Of a stretch of 64,000 nucleotides of DNA, positions 16,261-24,534 are shown one piece after another. The stretch is from Lachnospiraceae bacterium (GTDB lineage Bacteria; Bacillota; Clostridia; Lachnospirales; Lachnospiraceae), in assembly GCA_022791755.1 (NCBI GenBank), contig JAAVZR010000021.1, positions 1 to 64,000 on the forward strand, given 5' to 3'. Both the position numbers and the translations under genes were made by a program. How positions within the stretch are numbered: the stretch's first letter is position 1; every line of letters starts with the position of its first letter. Under the pieces are notes generated by a model. The model made no database searches and was not told where the DNA came from. It saw only the letters and a program-made list of their open reading frames with translations.

Positions 16261-16303
16261 AGGCAAAAAAAGGTCAGAAAAGTCTTTGTTTCCTGCCCTT
16301 TTT
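16261..16303 (-). terminator. terminator after the nrdR-yqeG genes
   Basis: AAAAAGG-G-CAG (minus strand) pairs with CTG-A-CCTTTTT (16266-16303) around a loop of about 15 nt and is followed by further T residues. It lies between the yqeG stop and the efp promoter. Confidence 0.5.
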
Positions 16304-16346
16304 AAATCTTATCCCACGAAATCTCTCTACTCCGAAGGGGTATGAA

Positions 16347-16847
16347 TCAAGAAGCGCTATTTCGGGCATAGAAAAACAGGACTATTTTCTCCAGATATCG
16401 CTTACACACGATCTGAATCTCCTCGTGAGGATCAATGGGATCCACCAGGATACTCTTAAGTCCCGCCCGTCTGGCCCCGAAGATATCGGTAAAGAGCTGG
16501 TCTCCCACGAACATCGTATGGGCCCGGTCCGTCCCCATCCGCGCCATGGCCGCCTCATATCCCCTGACCGAAGGCTTGCCTGCCTTGCTGATATAGGGGA
16601 CATCCACCGCGCAGGCGAAGGGACGAACCCGGGGCTCCTTGTTATTGGAGACCAGACAGGCGGCAAAGCCCAGGGCCTTTAACCGGCGAAACAGCTCCAG
16701 GGTCTCCTCTGGCGGCGGCCCGCCGTGCACCGACAGCGTATTGTCGATATCAAAGATCACGCCCCGATATCCCTTCTCATACCAGCCGGCATAGTCGATA
16801 CTCCAGGCAGAGGCTTCGCGGCAGTCCGGATAAAACATCTCAAGCAT
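16347..16847 (-). CDS. yqeG: YqeG-family HAD phosphatase (IIIA)
   Basis: The protein is 166 residues, starting [19 protein letters not shown] at 16847 with GAGAGG 7 nt upstream; a longer frame overlaps nrdR without a ribosome site. HAD motif I is [11 protein letters not shown], motif II SNNKE, and the motif III/IV region [12 protein letters not shown] and [12 protein letters not shown]. YqeG proteins are PGP-type phosphatases; in plants and some bacteria the family dephosphorylates phosphatidylglycerophosphate, while in Bacillus the role is unclear. The start overlaps the nrdR stop by 8 nt, so the two are co-translated. Confidence 0.88.
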   Translation of the reverse strand: MLEMFYPDCREASAWSIDYAGWYEKGYRGVIFDIDNTLSVHGGPPPEETLELFRRLKALGFAACLVSNNKEPRVRPFACAVDVPYISKAGKPSVRGYEAAMARMGTDRAHTMFVGDQLFTDIFGARRAGLKSILVDPIDPHEEIQIVCKRYLEKIVLFFYARNSAS

Positions 16848-17304
16848 GGCTTTCCTCTCCCGACAGCTTCTCCAGCTCATCCATAAAAGTCCGGGTATCC
16901 TTAAATTCCCGGTACACCGAAGCAAAGCGCACATAGGCCACCGGATCCAGAGTCTTTAATTTCTCCATGACCAGCTCCCCGATCCGGGCCGTCCTCACCT
17001 CGTTCTCGCCGGAATTGAAGAGCATGATCTCCACCTCATCCACCAGGCGGCCGATCTGAGCCCCTGATACCGGTCTCTTATGACAGGCCCTCAGGACACC
17101 GGATTCGATCTTTATACGCTCATAGGGAACCCGGGTATTATCTTTTTTCACCACTAAAAGCGGGATCGTCTCCACCTTCTCATAGGTGGTAAAGCGCCGT
17201 CCGCAGGCATCGCACAGGCGCCTGCGGCGGATAGAGCTGCCATCCTCCGCGGGGCGGGAATCGATGACACGGGTATTTTCTTCGCCGCAAAAAGGGCACC
17301 TCAT
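16840..17304 (-). CDS. nrdR: transcriptional repressor NrdR
   Basis: The 154-residue protein has a zinc ribbon at the start ([17 protein letters not shown], then [15 protein letters not shown]) and an ATP-cone domain (about 49-139) that senses ATP/dATP. NrdR represses ribonucleotide reductase genes. It ends with a normal FMDELEKL tail. AGGAGG lies 9 nt before ATG. Its usual targets (NrdR boxes upstream of nrd operons) are not in this window. Confidence 0.97.
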   Translation of the reverse strand: MRCPFCGEENTRVIDSRPAEDGSSIRRRRLCDACGRRFTTYEKVETIPLLVVKKDNTRVPYERIKIESGVLRACHKRPVSGAQIGRLVDEVEIMLFNSGENEVRTARIGELVMEKLKTLDPVAYVRFASVYREFKDTRTFMDELEKLSGEESHA

Positions 17305-17323
17305 GGCAGAATACCTCCTGTCG

Positions 17324-18190
17324 TTAATCCAGCTTCTTGCTGCAGGCCACTGCCAGCGAACCCGGGCCGATATGGCAGGACACGCTCAGCGAAAGCGGTG
17401 AAATATGAACCTCCGTATAGCCTGGCAGGGCCGCTAAGAGCTCCTCCTTCAGAGCCAGCGCCTGCTCCTCATTGCGGGTATGAGCGATCTCCAGCCATAC
17501 ACGTTCTCCGTCCAGCCCTCCGAAGCGTTTCTCGATATCGCTCTTTAATGCCGTAATCATGATGCTCTTTGCCTGGGCTATGGTTCTGGCCTTTGAAAAG
17601 GTATCCAGACGCTCTCCCTGGATCTGCAGCACCGGCTTCAATCGCAGCAGCATTCCCAGAGCTGCCACAGCCGGGGTGATCCGGCCGCCCTTCTTCAGAT
17701 ATTTCAGAGTATCCACCATAATATAGATGCTGGATTCCATCTTGACCCGCTCCAGGACCTCCCGGATTTCTGCCGCGTCAAGTCCCCGCCCGCGAAGCGT
17801 CAGCGCGTCCAGCACGGACTGATATTGCGTCACGGATATTCTCTGGTTATTGACTACCTGCACCCGCCCGTCATACTCTTCGGCCAGCATCACCGCTGTC
17901 TGGCAGGAACCGCTTAAACCGCTGGACATGGGGATGTGAACCACCTCGTCCGCATCCTTCAAAAGCCGGTTCCACAGTTCCATCACCGATTCCGGAGAGG
18001 GCTGAGAGGTCGATATGGTCGCATCCTTTAAGAGCCTGTCATAAAATTCCTCCTGTGACAGGTTTATTCCCTCAAAATAGGTCTCTCCGTCGATGGAAAA
18101 GGGCATGGGTAAGACCGACACGCCCAGTCTTCGTCCTTCTTCCTGTGTGATTCCACTGTTACTGTCTGTGACGATTGCTACTTTCTTCAT
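17324..18190 (-). CDS. DegV family fatty-acid-binding protein
   Basis: The 288-residue protein [14 protein letters not shown] has the DegV fold motifs: TDSNSGIT at the start, ISTSQPSPE near 59, [13 protein letters not shown] near 85, and a C-terminal [11 protein letters not shown]. Family members bind fatty acids (FakB-type) and hand them to the FakA kinase; not every paralogue has been shown to do so. It is transcribed just ahead of nrdR, 19 bp away. Confidence 0.92.
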   Translation of the reverse strand: MKKVAIVTDSNSGITQEEGRRLGVSVLPMPFSIDGETYFEGINLSQEEFYDRLLKDATISTSQPSPESVMELWNRLLKDADEVVHIPMSSGLSGSCQTAVMLAEEYDGRVQVVNNQRISVTQYQSVLDALTLRGRGLDAAEIREVLERVKMESSIYIMVDTLKYLKKGGRITPAVAALGMLLRLKPVLQIQGERLDTFSKARTIAQAKSIMITALKSDIEKRFGGLDGERVWLEIAHTRNEEQALALKEELLAALPGYTEVHISPLSLSVSCHIGPGSLAVACSKKLD

Positions 18191-18251
18191 CTTCCTTAAT
18201 TACCTCCAGAAGATACTCTACCATATTTCCCCATCATCTGGCAAGGGGATT

Positions 18252-19316
18252 TTAATGAAAAGCTTTCTCATATACGGCGCAGAAATCTTCGGCGCACTCC
18301 GGCACACTGCCGTCAAAGGACAGCTTCCCCCACCCGTCCTGTGCGCGCAGAATCAGCAGATCTCCGGCCAGAAATGTCTCATATTCCCGGTAAAACACCT
18401 CCGCCCGCCGCCGCTCCCGGATCACTTCCTTATTGGCCTGCGTCTCCTCCGGCAGCAGATTGCTGACCACACGCACCACATAGAACGCTTCATCGGTCTC
18501 GATCAGACTGCTGACCTGACCTGGAGTCAGAGGAAAAACCGCTTCCTCCCAGCTCTCCTCCACATCATAACGACCTACCCGGATGCTGCCTGCCTCCTCA
18601 TCGGAATAGATTTCCTGCAGATTGCCAAAGGAGTCTCCCTGCGCCGCCCGGGCCGCAACGCCGGCCGCCCGGCTTCTGACCTCCTTCTCCTCCTGATCCG
18701 TTAAGGGTACGACCGTTCCGTCCTCCCCCTGCCTGGTCCTCCGAAAAACGATCTGCTGGACCTCGATGATTCTGGCTTCATCGTCGCTGATCTCATCCTG
18801 CACCGAGGCTGTCACCTGTTCCACCAGAAGCTCTGCCAGACGATACTCCTCATAAAGTCCAGTCAGCTCCTCCGGTGAAATATTCACATAGGACGACGCC
18901 TCGCTGCCTATGGCCGCCAGATAATCCGCCGCTGCCGCCTCTGCCCGGCTCTTCTCCTCTCCGTTCAGAGCAATCCCCCGGTCCCGGGCCATCAGCACCA
19001 TACATTTGAGCTGAAAGAGAAAATTCTTCAGCTGTTCCTCCATGTACGCAGCCAGATTTTCCTCTCCCACCGGAACATTCCAGATATTCTTTCCATAGGC
19101 CGCCTCATAACGGTTCTTCTGGTTCATCAAAAACAGCCTGGCCTCCTGCTCCGTACAGGAGACATCCTCCACCCGAAACAGCTCTCCCGGATTCAGCCCG
19201 GTAGTCAGCTTCACATTATCCCCGCAGCCACAAAGAAACATGACGCCGAACAGTACGCCGGCCAGCCACAGTCCCGTCAGCCTCTTTCCACCTGGCCGCT
19301 TCCTCCGGTCTCTCAT
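18252..19316 (-). CDS. lipoprotein with SurA/PrsA-like peptidyl-prolyl isomerase architecture
   Basis: This 354-residue protein begins with a basic N-terminus and a membrane segment ending VMFLCGC, a lipobox (Cys near 31). Residues about 50-170 form a helical SurA_N-like chaperone region. Residues about 175-290 form a diverged parvulin domain (EVQQIVFRRTR, GSIRVGRYDVEESWEEAVFPL, SLIETDEAFYVVRVV). It should act outside the membrane in folding exported proteins; catalytic activity is uncertain because the domain is diverged. The start overlaps the stop of the HAD gene (ATGA). It ends the operon beginning at the promoter at 22224-22252. Confidence 0.8.
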   Translation of the reverse strand: MRDRRKRPGGKRLTGLWLAGVLFGVMFLCGCGDNVKLTTGLNPGELFRVEDVSCTEQEARLFLMNQKNRYEAAYGKNIWNVPVGEENLAAYMEEQLKNFLFQLKCMVLMARDRGIALNGEEKSRAEAAAADYLAAIGSEASSYVNISPEELTGLYEEYRLAELLVEQVTASVQDEISDDEARIIEVQQIVFRRTRQGEDGTVVPLTDQEEKEVRSRAAGVAARAAQGDSFGNLQEIYSDEEAGSIRVGRYDVEESWEEAVFPLTPGQVSSLIETDEAFYVVRVVSNLLPEETQANKEVIRERRRAEVFYREYETFLAGDLLILRAQDGWGKLSFDGSVPECAEDFCAVYEKAFH

Positions 19317-20122
19317 CGGAATGCTTCCTCCCCGGCCAGAACCCTTTTCAGCACCTTAAGAACACCGTCCTCATCACAGCGGCCGGTGACAAAGCGGGCG
19401 GCTTCCTTCACCTCGTCCACCGCGTTTTCCACGGCATAGCTGTGATAGGCCTGGCGCATCATCTCCACATCGTTGCGCTGATCGCCGAAAACCATGGTCT
19501 CCTCCGGCGTGATCCCCAGGCTCTCCTGCAGATAGGCCACCGCTCTGCCCTTATTCGTATCCTTTCGCTGGACATCCAGCCACATGGCTCCTGCTGTTCC
19601 CACCTTATACCGGTCCTGCCATGTTTCCATAAAATCCCTAAAAACTGTAGCCGCCTGATGACCGCTGTGATACATGCTCAGCATCACAATCTGATCCCGC
19701 ACCCTGGTCAGGTCCTCCACCATCTCTATGTCGGTCCCATAGCCGTTCAAAATCCAGCTCTTAAATTCCTCATTCTTCGTCTCCAGGTAGCTGTGGGCGA
19801 CGCCGTCCAACTCCAGCTCACAGCCCGGAATCCGCCTGCCCTGGCGTATCATCTCATCCAGATCGTCGCCGGGCATGGCCCACTGAAAAAGCGTACGATG
19901 GCAGGTTCCGATCATGGCTCCTCCCAGAGAGATGATGAATATTTTCTCCCGCACCGGCTCAAACAGCCCCAAAATACTGGACTGGGCACGGCCGCTGCAG
20001 ATGGCGAAGTGGATCCCCCTCTCATGAAGTCTGCCAATCACTTCAAATACCTCCGGGTTGATATTCCTGGATCCATCGGGAACCAGCGTGCCGTCGATAT
20101 CCGAACAAATCAATCTGATCAT
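19313..20122 (-). CDS. Cof-type HAD-IIB hydrolase
   Basis: The 269-residue protein has motif I ICSDIDGTLVPDG, motif II AICSGRAQ, Lys in KDTNKGRAVAYL and the final DQRNDVEMM acid cluster. These identify a Cof/YidA-type sugar-phosphate or cofactor phosphatase. Given neighbours (pyridoxal kinase, Maf), a pyridoxal-phosphate phosphatase activity, known in this family, is conceivable but unproven. It overlaps maf by 4 nt and the lipoprotein gene by 4 nt, so it is embedded in a translationally coupled chain. Confidence 0.9.
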   Translation of the reverse strand: MIRLICSDIDGTLVPDGSRNINPEVFEVIGRLHERGIHFAICSGRAQSSILGLFEPVREKIFIISLGGAMIGTCHRTLFQWAMPGDDLDEMIRQGRRIPGCELELDGVAHSYLETKNEEFKSWILNGYGTDIEMVEDLTRVRDQIVMLSMYHSGHQAATVFRDFMETWQDRYKVGTAGAMWLDVQRKDTNKGRAVAYLQESLGITPEETMVFGDQRNDVEMMRQAYHSYAVENAVDEVKEAARFVTGRCDEDGVLKVLKRVLAGEEAFR

Positions 20123-20691
20123 CCTTCCATCCTCCCTTTCAGTCTCTGATAAAGCTGTCCGATGGGCAGGCCCATTACATTATAGAAGCTTCCGGATATT
20201 CCTTCCACATAAGCGGCAAAAGTGCCCTGGATCCCGTAGGCCCCAGCCTTATCCAGAGGATCCCCTGTCTCCACATACCGACAGATCTCTTCCTGTGTCA
20301 TCGGATAGATGCGCACATCGGTCTTCTCACAGAATGTGATGGTCTCCTCATTCTCCCCTGTCACAATGACCGTGACTCCGGTATACACCTGATGAGTGCG
20401 TCCTGCCAGCAGTGTAAGCATCTCACATGCCTTTTCTTTCGTGCCGGGCTTTCCCAGAATCTGTCCATCCAGCGCCACCACCGTATCCGAACCGATCACG
20501 ATGGTCCCCGGAGCGACCTGTCCCGCCACCTCCATGGCTTTCTGCCGTGACAGATCCTCCACGATCTGATCCGGGCGGCTGTAACGGATCTCCTCCTCCT
20601 TCTTCGCGGGAATCACTTTAAATTCCAGCCCGATCTGAGCCAGCAGTTCTCTTCTTCTGGGCGAACCGGACGCCAGTACGATGGGTTTCAT
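20119..20691 (-). CDS. maf: Maf-like nucleoside triphosphate pyrophosphatase
   Basis: The 190-residue protein starts MKPIVLASGSPRRRELL, the Maf signature SxSPRR, and contains GSDTVVALDGQILGKP and a DKAGAYGIQG active-site segment. Maf proteins hydrolyse non-canonical or modified NTPs (dTTP/UTP or m7GTP subclasses) as house-cleaning enzymes and influence septum formation in Bacillus. The start overlaps the stop of the kinase gene by 4 nt. Confidence 0.95.
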   Translation of the reverse strand: MKPIVLASGSPRRRELLAQIGLEFKVIPAKKEEEIRYSRPDQIVEDLSRQKAMEVAGQVAPGTIVIGSDTVVALDGQILGKPGTKEKACEMLTLLAGRTHQVYTGVTVIVTGENEETITFCEKTDVRIYPMTQEEICRYVETGDPLDKAGAYGIQGTFAAYVEGISGSFYNVMGLPIGQLYQRLKGRMEG

Positions 20692-21548
20692 TTTTCTTTC
20701 CTCCTGTCGTGCAATAGATATAGGTATTCCTCAAAACAGACACCGTCTGTGGCCGGTATCTCCAGCTCCATGGAACGAAGAATCGAGCGGCGGACAAACT
20801 GTGATGCTTTTTTCACGGAACGGGCAAAGGGAACCTGATTCACCGCATCCCCCACCACGATAGAAGCGAAGAGATCTCCTGTCCCGCAGCGCTCCGTTCC
20901 CACCCTGTGAGTCCGCAGAAACTGCAGATTCTCTCCCCGGTCATACACAAAATTAGCGATATATTCCCCCTGGCGTATTCCGGTGATCACAATGCGTCCG
21001 GGCCCCATGGCATGGAGCTTTTTTGCCAGCTCCTCGATCTCCTTCTTTTTCCATCCAAAGGGCCGGTACGGCGTATCCGTCAGAATACATGCCTCCGTCA
21101 GGTTGGGCGTCACGATGTCCGCTTTTTTTACCAGATACTTCATACCGCCGCACAGTTCGGGAGTGCAGGTGGCGTAGGGCCGTCCGTGATCTCCCATGAC
21201 CGGGTCCACGATGACCTGGGTCCGCCCGGTACGAAAATCATCAATAAAGTCGGACACAATCTCCACCTGTCTTCTGGAACCCAAAAAGCCGGAGTAGATT
21301 CCCTCAAACTCCAGCGACAGTTTTTTCCAGTTATCAATATATTCCGGCATACGGTCCGTATAGTCGTCAAAAAAATAGTTGGGAAAGGCAGTGTGATTGG
21401 AAAAAATCGAGGTGGGCACGATACAGCACTGTATCTGCATGGCTGAAATCACCGGCATGGCCACTGTCATGGAACAGCGGCCAAAGCCGGATATATCCTG
21501 TATCACTGCGATTTTTTTCTGCCTGTTGTGAGAAATCGTCTCTGTCAT
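20688..21548 (-). CDS. pyridoxal/pyridoxamine kinase
   Basis: The protein is 286 residues, starting MTETISHNRQKKIAVIQDIS at 21548 with AGAGGAG just upstream; a longer frame to 21701 overlaps the transporter gene and is rejected. Ribokinase-fold motifs are SGFGRCSMTVAMPVISAMQ, VDPVMGDHG and the catalytic GTGDLFAS near 232. This Clostridia family is annotated as pyridoxamine kinase, salvaging vitamin B6 to PLP. The S component of an ECF transporter lies immediately upstream, a classic pairing of vitamin uptake and trapping. It is the second gene of an operon with maf, a HAD phosphatase and the lipoprotein. Confidence 0.88.
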   Translation of the reverse strand: MTETISHNRQKKIAVIQDISGFGRCSMTVAMPVISAMQIQCCIVPTSIFSNHTAFPNYFFDDYTDRMPEYIDNWKKLSLEFEGIYSGFLGSRRQVEIVSDFIDDFRTGRTQVIVDPVMGDHGRPYATCTPELCGGMKYLVKKADIVTPNLTEACILTDTPYRPFGWKKKEIEELAKKLHAMGPGRIVITGIRQGEYIANFVYDRGENLQFLRTHRVGTERCGTGDLFASIVVGDAVNQVPFARSVKKASQFVRRSILRSMELEIPATDGVCFEEYLYLLHDRRKEK

Positions 21549-21586
21549 AATCTCCTCTGTCGCCTCATGACAGGGGGCGCATCCTG

Positions 21587-22174
21587 TCAGATCTCCGGTA
21601 GCATTCCTGTTTTCTTTAATACCGGGCGAAGAGACAGGTAGATCACTGTCGCTGCAATCGCAGATATCACCGCGTTCGTCCCTGTGGTCACAAAATTCCA
21701 CTTCAGCACCAGCTCCGCCGCCGGCTTCCCGATAATATATAATTTATAGTAATATCCAAAAATCGGATCAAAAATCACATTGAAACCCAGACTGCACACC
21801 GAAGCCGCCACCGTCCACATAAGGATCTTCTTCTGTTCTGTCTGCCGGTTAATATGGCCGGCCCGGTGCGCCACCGTCCCGGCAATCAGGCCGATACAGA
21901 ATTTCAGGATGAACGTCTTGGGCGCTGACGTAATATAAATCGGATCTAACAGATCTCCTATGGTCATGCCGATGGCTCCGCCCATGCCGCCGTAGAAGCT
22001 TCCCGCCACCAGCGCGCCCAGCACACAGACGGTATTGCCCAGATGAAACGACGTGGCGTCTCCCCCCGGCAGAGGCACCTTGATCTGTAAAAACGTAAAC
22101 GCCACATAGGACAGCGCCGCCAGCAGTCCGGTCAATGCGATCCTGTACACTCTTTTGTCCTTCAAGTCACTCAT
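21587..22174 (-). CDS. ECF transporter S component, probable vitamin B6 uptake
   Basis: The 195-residue membrane protein starts MSDLKDKRVYRIALTGLLAA at 22174, with AGAGGAG 6 nt upstream. It has about six membrane segments with the S-component pattern LHGNxxxxLGALVxG (here FHLGNTVCVLGALVAGSFYG) and GDLLDPIYI. S components give substrate specificity to energy-coupling-factor importers and use shared EcfAAT modules encoded elsewhere. The adjacent pyridoxal kinase suggests a PdxU-like function; substrate is inferred from neighbourhood. It is the first gene after the promoter at 22224-22252. Confidence 0.85.
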   Translation of the reverse strand: MSDLKDKRVYRIALTGLLAALSYVAFTFLQIKVPLPGGDATSFHLGNTVCVLGALVAGSFYGGMGGAIGMTIGDLLDPIYITSAPKTFILKFCIGLIAGTVAHRAGHINRQTEQKKILMWTVAASVCSLGFNVIFDPIFGYYYKLYIIGKPAAELVLKWNFVTTGTNAVISAIAATVIYLSLRPVLKKTGMLPEI

Positions 22175-22223
22175 GATAGTCTCCTCTTTTCCCGGACAAA
22201 TGCCCGTCAGATTTCTTTCTCCT

Positions 22224-22252
22224 ATCATAAACGCTTAATGGATGGTTTGCAA
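22224..22252 (-). promoter_or_regulatory. sigma-A-type promoter of the ECF S component operon
   Basis: -35 TTGCAA (22247-22252), 17-bp spacer and -10 TATGAT (22224-22229) on the minus strand, 50 bp before the transporter start. No riboswitch-sized leader follows. Confidence 0.65.
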
Positions 22253-22287
22253 TGGCCAGTTTTTATCTTTTTATACAGTCCAGTTCG

Positions 22288-22950
22288 CTAATCTCTCGAT
22301 TCTATTGCCAAAAGGAGTCCTTCTCCGAATTCCAGTACGGCTTCCTCCCCCTCCAGCTCATTGCTGACGCACAGACTGCACTCCTTCCCCAGAGTCATAT
22401 GGTAATCCGTCAGCGGATACCGAAAGCCTGTCAGAGTAATGTGCGTCACCTCTTGCGTCAGCGGAATGAAGGATATATAAGGAAAGGCATTTTCATTCCG
22501 GCGAAAGACAGTCCGCCCTCTCACCAGACGGATCCGGTTATGGCTGTCCAGAATCACACAGTCCAGCTTCCGGTCCATGGCCGCCTTCAGCAGATGGATG
22601 TTGGACAGCGTATGATCCAGACGGGTGCCTGTCCCCCCCATGAGAATCACGTCTGTGACGCCCTCCTCTGCGGCGATGGAAAAGGCCAGTTCCGTATCGC
22701 TCTCATTCTTCTGCGGCCGGTGGCGCTCAAAACGCACGCCCTCACACTGCTCGAATGCTGCCAGCGTCTCCGGCTTCACCGAATCAAAATCGCCCACCGC
22801 CACATCCGGCAGCTCTCTTATATCTTCCAGGGCTTCCAGGCCGCGGTCTGCCGCGATCAGAAGTCCGCCTTCCCTGCGCAGCTTTGCAGTCTCCGCCTTC
22901 AGTAAGGCAGCCTCTGTCTCTCCCCCGGCTATGATTAATGCGGTCTTCAT
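22288..22950 (-). CDS. thiN: thiamine diphosphokinase
   Basis: The 220-residue protein converts thiamine to thiamine diphosphate. Motifs include AADRGLEAL, VGDFDSVKPE (near 53) and GGTGTRLDHTLSNIHLL (near 105), followed by a C-terminal beta domain. Length is normal. Its start overlaps the rpe stop by 4 nt; it is the last gene of the long run beginning at ftsK. The stp-prkC-rsgA-rpe-thiN order is the conserved arrangement of Firmicutes. Confidence 0.95.
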   Translation of the reverse strand: MKTALIIAGGETEAALLKAETAKLRREGGLLIAADRGLEALEDIRELPDVAVGDFDSVKPETLAAFEQCEGVRFERHRPQKNESDTELAFSIAAEEGVTDVILMGGTGTRLDHTLSNIHLLKAAMDRKLDCVILDSHNRIRLVRGRTVFRRNENAFPYISFIPLTQEVTHITLTGFRYPLTDYHMTLGKECSLCVSNELEGEEAVLEFGEGLLLAIESRD

Positions 22951-23645
22951 CTCCGGACTTCCTCTTCTGCCGCGGTCTGTGGATGCTCTGAATTATCTTC
23001 CAGGATCGTAAGAAACCTCTTCACATTCTCTTTGATATCCCCCTGAAAAACCGCCGAACCGGCCACAAACACATTGGCCCCTGCCCGGATCAGCTCCTCC
23101 GCATTGGAGAGGGTGACCCCTCCATCCACCTGGATATCCACTGTCAGTCCTCTCTTACGGATCCTCTCACGAAGCTCTGTAATCTTCTTCGTCACATAGG
23201 GGATATATTTCTGCCCGCCGTAGCCGGGATTCACCGACATTAAGAGCACCATATCCACCTGATCCAGAATATAGTCAAGCGCTGTCAGCGGTGTAGCCGG
23301 GTTTAAGACCACCCCGGCCTTTTTCCCGCAGCCTCGTATCTGTCCGATGACGCGGTCCAGATGGGTGCATGCCTCCGCATGTACCGTGATAATATCGGCC
23401 CCGGCCTCAGCCACCGCCTCCACATACCGGCCCGGCTCCTCCACCATCATATGAACGTCAAAAATCCGGCCGGTATACGGCCGCAGCGACCGGATCACCG
23501 GCATGCCAAAGCTGATGCTGGGGACAAACATGCCGTCCATCACGTCGATATGCACATACTGCGCTCCGGCTTCGTCCAGAAGCTTAAGCTGATGTCCCAA
23601 ATTGCCGAAATCGGCAGATAAAATCGAAGGAGCCAGAATATTCAT
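22947..23645 (-). CDS. rpe: ribulose-phosphate 3-epimerase
   Basis: The 232-residue TIM-barrel enzyme starts MNILAPSILSADFGNLG, has the metal-binding HIDVMDGMFVP and VHMMVEEP segments, SVNPGYGGQ and VDGGVTLSN. It interconverts ribulose-5-phosphate and xylulose-5-phosphate. It starts 1 nt after the rsgA stop and overlaps thiN. Confidence 0.96.
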   Translation of the reverse strand: MNILAPSILSADFGNLGHQLKLLDEAGAQYVHIDVMDGMFVPSISFGMPVIRSLRPYTGRIFDVHMMVEEPGRYVEAVAEAGADIITVHAEACTHLDRVIGQIRGCGKKAGVVLNPATPLTALDYILDQVDMVLLMSVNPGYGGQKYIPYVTKKITELRERIRKRGLTVDIQVDGGVTLSNAEELIRAGANVFVAGSAVFQGDIKENVKRFLTILEDNSEHPQTAAEEEVRR

Positions 23646-23646
23646 C

Positions 23647-24534
23647 TCAATATCTCCTCTGTCCTTTCAAGTCCTCATACAGTTGCAGATAGCTCTCGTA
23701 GCGTTTTACGGAAATCTGTCCGGCCGTCACCGCCGCCTTTACCGCGCAGCCCGGCTCCCGCGCATGGACACAGCCCTGAAAACGGCATTCCCCCTCATAC
23801 CGGTCAAATTCCGGAAAATACCGTCTAAGCGCTTCCGCCTCCACCGCGGAAGGAAAAATCGAACTAAAGCCCGGCGTGTCCATCACAAAGGTGTCCGGCC
23901 CCGCCACAAAAATTTCCGCATGGCGGGTCGTATGACGTCCCCGTCCGATCTTCGCGCTGACATGACCGGTCTCCATATTCGCCTCGGGCACCAGCGCGTT
24001 TAAAAGCGTCGATTTCCCGACGCCGGAAGGCCCTGCAAGCACCGTGGTCTTACCCCGAAGCAGACCTCTAAGCTCCGGCAGCCCCCGCCCCTCCTTCACG
24101 CTCAGAATCAGCGTCCGGTAGCCGGCCGGTTCATAGCGGGCCAGATCCTCCCGAAGGACCTTCTCCTCCATAAGGTCCGCCTTGCTAAAGCAGATCAGAC
24201 AAGAGATCTCCCTCTCCCCCATCATCACCAGAAAGCGGTCCAGCAGATGAAAATTCGGCTCCGGCTCCCGGCAGGCAAACACCACCAGCGCCTGGTCCAC
24301 ATTGGCCGCCAGAGGACGGATCAACTCGTTTTTGCGGGGGAGCAGGCGCACGATACTCCCGGCGCCCTCCTCCCCGGCCAGAATCTCAAATTCCACATCA
24401 TCCCCCACCAGAGGTTTTCTGTTCTGGTTGCGGAAGATTCCCCTGGCCCTGCACTGGTAGATTCCGTCCTTTCCGTCATGAACATAGTAGAAACCGGCGA
24501 TCCCCTTTATAATCTTTCCCCGCATCCGCGTCAA
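23647..24534 (-). CDS. rsgA: ribosome small subunit-dependent GTPase A
   Basis: The 295-residue protein has an N-terminal OB fold (about 1-70), a circularly permuted GTPase domain with G4 CFSKADL before G1 GPSGVGKSTLLN and G3 DTPGF, and a C-terminal zinc site with GECRFQGCVHAREPGC. It is a late 30S maturation factor. The start overlaps the prkC stop by 4 nt (ATGA); a second ATG three codons in is possible. Confidence 0.96.
   Translation of the reverse strand: MTRMRGKIIKGIAGFYYVHDGKDGIYQCRARGIFRNQNRKPLVGDDVEFEILAGEEGAGSIVRLLPRKNELIRPLAANVDQALVVFACREPEPNFHLLDRFLVMMGEREISCLICFSKADLMEEKVLREDLARYEPAGYRTLILSVKEGRGLPELRGLLRGKTTVLAGPSGVGKSTLLNALVPEANMETGHVSAKIGRGRHTTRHAEIFVAGPDTFVMDTPGFSSIFPSAVEAEALRRYFPEFDRYEGECRFQGCVHAREPGCAVKAAVTAGQISVKRYESYLQLYEDLKGQRRY

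Noticed and set aside
22229-22287. Thiamine or B6 riboswitch near thiN and the ECF gene
   Set aside because: thiN is the last gene of a coupled chain, the ECF leader is only about 50 nt, and no conserved riboswitch core is visible.
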